Shown piece after piece: positions 1 to 4,933 of a stretch of 7,502 nucleotides of DNA. Within the stretch, counting starts at the first letter, position 1. Each line of letters begins with the position of its first letter. This stretch comes from Elusimicrobiota bacterium (lineage in GTDB: Bacteria; CG03; SLGR01; PWQF01). Location of the stretch: the NCBI GenBank assembly GCA_003557485.1, contig PWOI01000205.1, positions 1 to 7,502 of the forward strand. The letters are read 5' to 3'. Below the pieces are notes generated by a model. The model was not told the DNA's origin. It worked only from the letters and a program-made list of their open reading frames with translations, and made no database searches. The translations under genes and the position numbers were made by a program.

Positions 1-90
1 AAAATGGAAGAAACAAAGTCTGAAAAAAATGAAAAATTTATGGAGAGAATTGAAGAGGTAAAATTATCGGAGGAATTGGTGGCTCAATGA
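1..90 (+). CDS. C-terminal 29 residues of a charged protein, probably a transposase (5' end outside window)
   Basis: The frame starting at base 1 is open to a TGA at 88-90. It encodes a lysine- and glutamate-rich tail that begins KMEETKSEKNEK and ends in LSEELVAQ. No domain can be recognised in so short a piece. The reasons to think it is real are its AT-rich, coding-like composition, its position 27 bases from the inferred element boundary (the usual place for a transposase stop codon), and the lack of any matching minus-strand homology. An ATG at 4-6 also lies in frame, but a start there would leave only 28 residues, so this is far more likely the end of a longer gene. The transposase assignment is inferred from the adjacent repeat, not from sequence similarity. 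Confidence 0.4.
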   Translation, partial: KMEETKSEKNEKFMERIEEVKLSEELVAQ

Positions 91-117
91 CTTTTACAGA
101 ACATTTGGGATTGACTC
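90..117. repeat. Putative terminal inverted repeat of the insertion sequence
   Basis: Read inward from the junction on the minus strand, the tip is GAGTCAATCCC and the inner part is CTGTAAAAGT. The length of 28 bases and the TGTAAAAGT inner block resemble IS256-type ends as I recall them. The repeat cannot be confirmed as inverted because the other end is outside the window. It contains the TAA (94-96) that now terminates the interrupted minus-strand gene. If this is right, the 8-9 host bases starting at 118 (TTTAAACTC) should be duplicated on the far side of the element. Confidence 0.45.
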
Positions 118-402
118 TTTAAACTCAAGACTGTTGACCGGTCCGTCTCCTTTAACAAAAAAACGGAAGGTGTAATTTGCCGGAAGAGTAAGATCGATAT
201 CGCGGGAGGCTACAACCCAATCCGAATCCGTAAGGTCGTAGTCAATTGCCAGGCAGGGGCCGTCCTTTCCTTCTCCGGTGCCTATTTCAATGCCCTTTCC
301 TATTGCAGTCCACCGGCCGGGATTCTCAAACCCCGACAGGCGCAAGGATGACAGAAAAAAGAAAACAAATATAAAAAGGCAGAGCGCGGAAGTTTTCTTC
401 AG
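94..402 (-). pseudogene. Truncated paralogue of the discoidin/glycosidase protein, N-terminal module only
   Basis: The 102-codon frame starts at CTG (402-400) and ends at TAA (96-94). Residues 1-19 (LKKTSALCLF onward) form a typical signal peptide: two lysines followed by a long hydrophobic, Phe-rich core. What follows matches residues 27-100 of the 1164-residue neighbour at roughly 40% identity by eye. Shared landmarks are FEN, a Trp, LxxDYxL, DWVVA, LPxN and KGxGPxN. The match ends at LEFK, where the neighbour continues with a further 1060 residues. Here seven unrelated residues (ESIPNVL) precede the stop, and these lie in the presumed insertion-sequence end. The frame is therefore most likely the 5' stub of a formerly full-length tandem copy. 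A TTG at 343-345 would also open the frame but would delete the signal peptide. If still translated, the product would be a small exported, probably non-functional fragment. Confidence 0.65.
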
Positions 403-3400
403 TAGATTATCTCCACTTCCCGGGGCATACTGTCGAAGTATATCTCGTTATCGGTAAATTCTTCATGGACGCTGCCGTCTATTCTCACTCTCCGTATTGT
501 CCTCTCCAGGTAAGGTGATTTCAGCATAAAGCCTTCCGGAGGCGCGGCATCGCCTTCAAAGCGCATCCTTACGGTCATCCCGGAAGAATCCATGGAGTAT
601 CCTATTGTTCCGTAGTGTGTAGGAAAATTGCTTATGCTTATCTCTTCGGAAAGCCAGTCTTCGTCAATGCCCATACCCAGCAGAAGCATATTGTCTTCCT
701 CATAAACAAACATATTACGGGTAGTGTTGACAAGGCCCGCGCCTATCCAAGAATGGGGCATATCACCCACATAAGCGGGAGTGCGGTAGTCGGGATGTAC
801 AATCTCGCCCCAGTGGTTCCACTCAGGCGGCCTCTGGTCTCCTATTAGGTAATAGTAGGAATTAAGAGCTTTCTCCTTTTCGCCCAGAAAGAGAAACGGG
901 CTTATATTCCTGATTTCATAAGGAGTATAACTGGTAGGCGGGCCGTCCGGGAACCTGGGTTTCATTGTATAGTTGTAGTAGCGTTCAAAAGTATACCTGA
1001 AGGACTCCTGGTCCAGGTAAGTGTACTCGTAGGTGGGAAAAACCGAAATTGTCGTTGAAGTGGGGTCAAAATCTGCAAGTGCTATGGAAGCAGGAATATA
1101 CCTTATGTTATGCTTCTCCTGAACCATCTTTATATTCCTTAAAAGATTGCTCCGCAGCCCCTCTTCCTCCTCTTTCATCCAGGGTATAAGGTGCTGCTTC
1201 CCTACAACTTCGGCAAGAAGCTGTCCGTCCTTCCATCCTTTGAGAACCCAGAATATATCCCAGAGGCTCTGCTGGGGATTGCCTATGTAGCCTTCGTGGC
1301 TTTCGGATATGGGAAGCAGTCCGTACTCGGGCGTCCCCTCATAGCGGGAGTGAAGTTTTTGCCTTCTAAGCATCTCGGAAAATTCCAGGGACCTGCGAAC
1401 CGCCGGAAAAGTTTGGCGGGCAAATTCCCTGTCACCTGTGAAATTATAGTAGTCAGCAACTGTGAATACATAAGCACCCTGTCCGTCCCACTGGTTCCAG
1501 TCCTGGCCGAAATGGGCCGGCTGTCTGGTTCTGGCGTTAAGTATATGGGGCACCCTGCCGTCGGATTCAACAGCTTCGCTTATCCACAGAGCGTAGCGCC
1601 TGGAATATTCGCCCAGGTTAGCCCTCAAGAGAGCTGCTGCCATTACCGAGCTGTCCCTGATCCATGAATGTTCATAGGCCCTGGAACCCGGCTGAAGGGC
1701 GTCGCCGTCCTTGTTTATAAGTATATACGCCAGGTTTGAGCGCATAGAATCAAATATTTTCGGGTTTGGTATATTAACCTCTATCCTGTTAAGTTTTTCC
1801 TTCCAGTCGGCCCTTACCTCTTCTAGCGTTTCCATAACCAATGATTCGGTGAAGCGTCCAGCCCTTGCCGGGTCATGATTCAGCGGCAGAACAAAAAGAA
1901 GCTGCTTAGTTTCCCCCGGAGCCAGGCTGTAATCATACGAAAGAGCCGCAGAGGCTCTTGCTGCGGAATCCCTGCGGACCGAAGAAGCCGAAGGCAGCGC
2001 TCCCTTATAAAGCAGTTCTACAACATCCCCCTCGCCGTAACCCATTGCCCCGAAACCATCGGGTCTCTGCAGGGAAATAACGCCCCCGTTATCGTTAACT
2101 TTTATCACCTGGTTTCTTGATGACGGAACAATACTTTCCACCTGGGCAAGTCCGCCATGCTGCCAGGGCGGATTAACAAGAAACGGCCTTATTGAAATAA
2201 ATACTTTTCCTTCTTTTGTCTCTCCGCTTTTATTTTCAAGAGTGTAAATAAGACCTGTAAAGTCAATATTGTTTCTCTTGAACCCGAACCCTTTCTGCAA
2301 GAACTCAATCCCTTCGTATATCCATTTTACCTGCGTTATGGGCAGGTAGTTCTCTTCCAGGGAAAGCTCTATATCAACATCATTGTAGGATATCAGTCTC
2401 CCCCCGGTAAAAAGATAAGGCATAAGGGAAAAACTGCGGGTAAAAGCGCTCAACTGTCCGGTTTCGGTAAGGAGGCTTACATTAAAAGCTCCTTCCGTAC
2501 CTATTATATTCCAGTACTGCTGCATATGGCTGAGCCACATCGGGAAAAAGCCCCGGGGATACATATCTGCAAGCATTCTGTAATATTCCATATCAGATTC
2601 CTGCATTTTCCTGCTGAGCTCTTTTCTTAATGCCTCTTCATCTCGTGCAACCATTATTGCATCCACAACGCCTCCGCGGGGAGCAGTTTCTTTGAGGTCT
2701 ACAGAAAAAGTGTTGAATTCACCGAATTTTATACCTTCTTTTACGGTTAATCTCACTGGCTGCCTGTCATCAGGCGAAATACCGGTAATTTTTACTCCGT
2801 TGACAGATATGTCATATAAGTCTCCCCGGTCGCTGAGCCAGAGAAGAGTGTCGTATCCTTGCCAATGTTCAGGAACAAAAATGCTTCTTTCCGGGTTTTC
2901 AGAAGTATTCCAGTTTATCTTAAGGACCATATCAGGATCGGGCATCCCTACTCCGAAAGGTTCATCTCCGGTCTTGAATACCGTATTAAGTATAGAGTAG
3001 CCCCATCCGGTACCGCGCTGCCTTCCGTAGATTCTCAGGTAGCGCCTTGAAACCATTTCAAAATCAATGTCATCGGTTCCGCCCAGCCCGTATCTTTCGG
3101 TAAAAACGGTCTCCCATTCTCTGCCGTCATCTGAAACCTGTATATCGTAAACCCTTCCGTAAGCCATTTCCCAGTATATTATCAGACCGACAATTTCTAT
3201 TTCGCGTCCGAAATCAAATTTTATCCACTGCGGATCGGAAAAATCACTTGCCCACCTGGTTCCAAAATTTCCGTCAACTGCATTCTGCGGCTCCAGATGC
3301 GGAAGTTCTATAGAACTTGCGGTAGCCGTAACCCTGAAAGGAGCAGAGCCTGCCCGCGTCCTTTCCCTTCCTTCAAGAGGCGTGTATGCCAGCCGGTCAA

Positions 3401-3893
3401 TACATATCGTACCGCTTCCTCCCGATCCTTTCACAATGGCAATTTCCATGCTTTCAATATGAGTCAGGTCGGCACCCGGCTCAGGGCCCCAGGCAAACTC
3501 TATCCGGTTTTTCTCTATCTCATATCTTGTCCACTCCTGCGGGGGGCTCAGATCAGGCAGTTTTTTCCAGAAAACATTACCGTCTCTGTCCAGAAATTTT
3601 ATCTCTACAGTATTAGACGGCCCCTCTCCCTTAAGATAAAAACTTATTTTAAAGTTGTCGGGAAGTTTTTTTCCTCCAAAGTTTTTTCCTGCAACGACCC
3701 AATCCTTTCCATCCCCTAGCCGGTAATCAAGACAGAGGGCGCGGCCTTCATACCCCCGGGCACTCCGGAGATTGACTCCCTCTGAGATAGGCTCCCAGGC
3801 GGAAATATTTTCAAAATTATCAATTATGTTTTCCGCTGAGGCGAAAACCGGAACAAGTATCATTGCAGTTAAAATTAAAACTAATTTTTTCAT
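399..3893 (-). CDS. Secreted discoidin-domain protein with six-hairpin glycosidase-like catalytic region
   Basis: The protein has 1164 residues and begins with a signal peptide (1-20, MKKLVLILTA... ending ASA). Residues 24-170 form a galactose-binding-like beta-sandwich resembling CBM11/CIA30-type modules, closing with SGTICIDRLAY. Residues 184-308 are an F5/8 type C (discoidin, CBM32-like) domain, with NAVDGNFGTRWAS, QWIKFDFG and RRYLRIYG. Residues 320-415 are another beta-rich segment. Residues 440-700 form a large beta region with YPRGFF, YWNIIG and RPFLVNPPWQ, which I associate with large discoidin-containing glycosidase-like proteins. Residues 710-1085 form an (alpha/alpha)6 region. EHSWIRDSS (741-749) recalls the Arg-Asp pair that binds sugar in subsite -1 of GH15 glucoamylases. 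DWNQWDGQGAY (798-808), EWNHWGE (1024-1030) and DMPHSWIGAG (1044-1053) are further active-site candidates. A beta domain closes the protein. The likely role is binding and cleaving or processing a polysaccharide outside the cytoplasm. Family, substrate and catalytic acids are not determined. ATG follows a strong ribosome binding site. There is no obvious C-terminal sorting domain, unlike the long protein at the head of the operon. Confidence 0.8.
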   Translation of the reverse strand: MKKLVLILTAMILVPVFASAENIIDNFENISAWEPISEGVNLRSARGYEGRALCLDYRLGDGKDWVVAGKNFGGKKLPDNFKISFYLKGEGPSNTVEIKFLDRDGNVFWKKLPDLSPPQEWTRYEIEKNRIEFAWGPEPGADLTHIESMEIAIVKGSGGSGTICIDRLAYTPLEGRERTRAGSAPFRVTATASSIELPHLEPQNAVDGNFGTRWASDFSDPQWIKFDFGREIEIVGLIIYWEMAYGRVYDIQVSDDGREWETVFTERYGLGGTDDIDFEMVSRRYLRIYGRQRGTGWGYSILNTVFKTGDEPFGVGMPDPDMVLKINWNTSENPERSIFVPEHWQGYDTLLWLSDRGDLYDISVNGVKITGISPDDRQPVRLTVKEGIKFGEFNTFSVDLKETAPRGGVVDAIMVARDEEALRKELSRKMQESDMEYYRMLADMYPRGFFPMWLSHMQQYWNIIGTEGAFNVSLLTETGQLSAFTRSFSLMPYLFTGGRLISYNDVDIELSLEENYLPITQVKWIYEGIEFLQKGFGFKRNNIDFTGLIYTLENKSGETKEGKVFISIRPFLVNPPWQHGGLAQVESIVPSSRNQVIKVNDNGGVISLQRPDGFGAMGYGEGDVVELLYKGALPSASSVRRDSAARASAALSYDYSLAPGETKQLLFVLPLNHDPARAGRFTESLVMETLEEVRADWKEKLNRIEVNIPNPKIFDSMRSNLAYILINKDGDALQPGSRAYEHSWIRDSSVMAAALLRANLGEYSRRYALWISEAVESDGRVPHILNARTRQPAHFGQDWNQWDGQGAYVFTVADYYNFTGDREFARQTFPAVRRSLEFSEMLRRQKLHSRYEGTPEYGLLPISESHEGYIGNPQQSLWDIFWVLKGWKDGQLLAEVVGKQHLIPWMKEEEEGLRSNLLRNIKMVQEKHNIRYIPASIALADFDPTSTTISVFPTYEYTYLDQESFRYTFERYYNYTMKPRFPDGPPTSYTPYEIRNISPFLFLGEKEKALNSYYYLIGDQRPPEWNHWGEIVHPDYRTPAYVGDMPHSWIGAGLVNTTRNMFVYEEDNMLLLGMGIDEDWLSEEISISNFPTHYGTIGYSMDSSGMTVRMRFEGDAAPPEGFMLKSPYLERTIRRVRIDGSVHEEFTDNEIYFDSMPREVEIIY
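400..414 (-). promoter_or_regulatory. Ribosome binding site and CTG start of the truncated paralogue
   Basis: On the minus strand GGAG (414-411) is followed by eight bases and CTG (402-400). The CTG shares two bases with the TGA stop of the upstream gene, giving CTGA, the same arrangement as the common ATGA coupling overlap. No ATG, GTG or TTG in this frame lies near the signal-peptide start, so the choice of CTG rests on spacing and on the position of the KK-hydrophobic leader. It may be a rare genuine CTG start, or an ATG mutated after the gene became useless. Confidence 0.5.
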
Positions 3894-3901
3894 TTACCTT
3901 T

Positions 3902-3907
3902 CTCCTT
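3902..3907 (-). promoter_or_regulatory. Strong Shine-Dalgarno for the 1164-residue protein
   Basis: AAGGAG on the minus strand is separated by eight bases from the ATG at 3893-3891. It lies in the 53-base gap after the PorV-like gene, the only noncoding DNA inside the operon. No convincing terminator hairpin is visible in that gap, so read-through from upstream is expected. The strong site contrasts with the weak one of the PorV-like gene and sets this start securely. Confidence 0.75.
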
Positions 3908-3946
3908 TATTATATGCATAATGAAAACTAAACAATTCCTTAAAAG

Positions 3947-4933
3947 TTACCTAAAAAAGTTTGCTGAGAGGGATACCCTGTGATGTCCCCAGTGATCCGA
4001 AAGAGGTGTGAACGGAAGAACTGCTGCATAGTCCAGCTGCATGGAAATATTCTCCATTGCCTTCATTCCGTAGCTGGCTCCGAAAGCGACTTCATCGCTG
4101 CTTAATCCGGTCCTTATACCGATACTGGGATGCTTCAGCCAGGCTTCAACTCCAGCAGAGAGTTTAATCTTATCGGAAGGGTCCCCCCAAACCTGATCGC
4201 GATATATAAAAGATAGTTCAGGCGTAATTGATTTAAAATAGCCGGCGTCGTAAATCCGGTACCCTGCGCCTAAGGAAGCTGAGAAAGGAACGCTGTCTTT
4301 TTCTTTCAAACCTATATCGGCCGGAATAATGTTTCTGAAACTGAGACCCAGAGGAAGCTGCTCAACAGGTTCAACAATAAATCCCAGGTCGGCAGTAAAG
4401 GCGCCGGCACCGTCCTTTTTAGTTATAGGATCATTAAGTATCGGATCGCCGGAATCCATAGGTTCCCAGTCATAACCGTGATACAGATATTTAAGGTTTA
4501 CTCCGGCAGCCACGCGCACCTTTCCGAAATCCGGAATCCAGTCGTTAAGTTCCCTGGCAGCGCTTAGGCTCAGAGCATGTTCACAGTATATTCCGTCTCC
4601 TCTGAAAACAGAGTATGAGATTCCGAAATGCCCTATCTCCGGGTAGGGATATACAAGAGAGGCAAGCATGTAATCAAGGGAAACTCCGGGAAGGCCTGAA
4701 AAAGGACTGTAATATTCAAAAAGCGCCGAAGGCTCTTTTATATTGGCCAGCCCGGCAGGGTTCCATCCGGCTGCGGATGCATCGTCAATGGTAGCTATAA
4801 CGGCGCCTGCCTTGCCCGCAGCGCGTGAACCGAAACTTTCTACAAGGAAAGCCGCATATATCTTTCCACAAGTGAGCAGCAGAACAAAGGAAAGTGCCGC
4901 TGCCAGTCTTATTTTACTTTTTACTGAGATCAT
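3947..4933 (-). CDS. PorV/PorQ-like outer-membrane beta-barrel protein
   Basis: The protein has 328 residues. Residues 1-27 are a signal peptide with a hydrophobic core AALSFVLLL and probable cleavage after KIYA. The mature N-terminus carries GSRAAGKAGAVIATIDDASA followed by GWNPAGLA (residues 35-63). This Gly/Ala-rich stretch with a DD and an NPAGL motif is characteristic of PorV/PorQ and UPF0164-type barrels, distantly FadL-like. The rest alternates short polar turns and amphipathic strands (for example FGISYSVF, VRVAAGVNLKYLY, FSASLGAGYRIY), and the last residues SLSANFFR fit an aromatic-rich outer-membrane barrel terminus. About 330 residues is normal for the family. In type IX secretion PorV works in the outer membrane with cargo that carries a sorting C-terminal domain. 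The immediately upstream gene encodes such a domain and overlaps this one by 4 bases (ATGA), so a partnership is plausible but inferred. The ribosome binding site is weak (GGTGG just upstream of ATG), consistent with translational coupling. FadL-like transport of hydrophobic substrates is the alternative role. Confidence 0.75.
   Translation of the reverse strand: MISVKSKIRLAAALSFVLLLTCGKIYAAFLVESFGSRAAGKAGAVIATIDDASAAGWNPAGLANIKEPSALFEYYSPFSGLPGVSLDYMLASLVYPYPEIGHFGISYSVFRGDGIYCEHALSLSAARELNDWIPDFGKVRVAAGVNLKYLYHGYDWEPMDSGDPILNDPITKKDGAGAFTADLGFIVEPVEQLPLGLSFRNIIPADIGLKEKDSVPFSASLGAGYRIYDAGYFKSITPELSFIYRDQVWGDPSDKIKLSAGVEAWLKHPSIGIRTGLSSDEVAFGASYGMKAMENISMQLDYAAVLPFTPLSDHWGHHRVSLSANFFR
4930..4933 (-). 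other. ATGA stop/start overlap coupling the surface protein and the barrel gene
   Basis: The TGA stop of the long FN3 protein (4932-4930) overlaps the ATG of the PorV-like gene (4933-4931). Such 4-base overlaps usually indicate co-transcription and re-initiating ribosomes. Only a weak GGTGG precedes the ATG, which fits dependence on upstream translation. Confidence 0.85.

Larger units (their letters stand above)
1..117 (+). mobile_element. Right end of a probable IS256-like insertion sequence (partial)
   Basis: The first 117 bases do not belong to the minus-strand operon. Positions 1-90 are about 31% GC by my count, clearly more AT-rich than the flanking genes, and are open on the plus strand. 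Positions 90-117 look like a terminal inverted repeat. At 117/118 the minus-strand gene abruptly stops resembling its paralogue. This is the pattern expected of the 3' end of a transposase gene plus the element's right end, inserted in the gene at 94-402. The family is assigned only from the inverted-repeat layout, with TGTAAAAG about 20 bases in from the tip, as I remember it for IS256/Mutator elements. The left end lies outside the window. The alternative is an assembly or rearrangement junction. Confidence 0.5.

Noticed and set aside
94-345. TTG-initiated version of the truncated paralogue
   Set aside because: Starting at 345 removes a clear signal peptide (LKKTSALCLF and following hydrophobic core) that the paralogue also has. 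The upstream CTG with GGAG fits better.
1191-1667. 158-codon plus-strand frame, the longest opposite-strand frame
   Set aside because: It lies wholly antisense to the glycosidase-like gene. The product has no recognisable domain or ribosome binding site, and it is explained by the low stop density opposite this coding sequence.
3909-3914. Perfect TATAAT on the minus strand in the gap before the 1164-residue gene, a possible internal promoter
   Set aside because: No good -35 box lies at proper spacing (the best is TTGTTT, 15 bases away). A start about 7 bases downstream would fall inside or past the AAGGAG ribosome binding site.
3909-3922. ATTAT-GCAT-ATAAT inverted repeat, a possible terminator or operator
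   Set aside because: The 5-bp stem is all A/T with no following U-tract on the minus strand. It is too weak for a terminator and compatible with chance in an AT-rich gap.
4864-4876. Cysteine in the leader of the PorV-like protein (LLLTCGK), a possible lipoprotein lipobox
   Set aside because: Thr at -1 is not a usual lipobox residue, a normal signal peptidase I site (KIYA) follows a few residues later, and barrel proteins of this type are not lipidated there.
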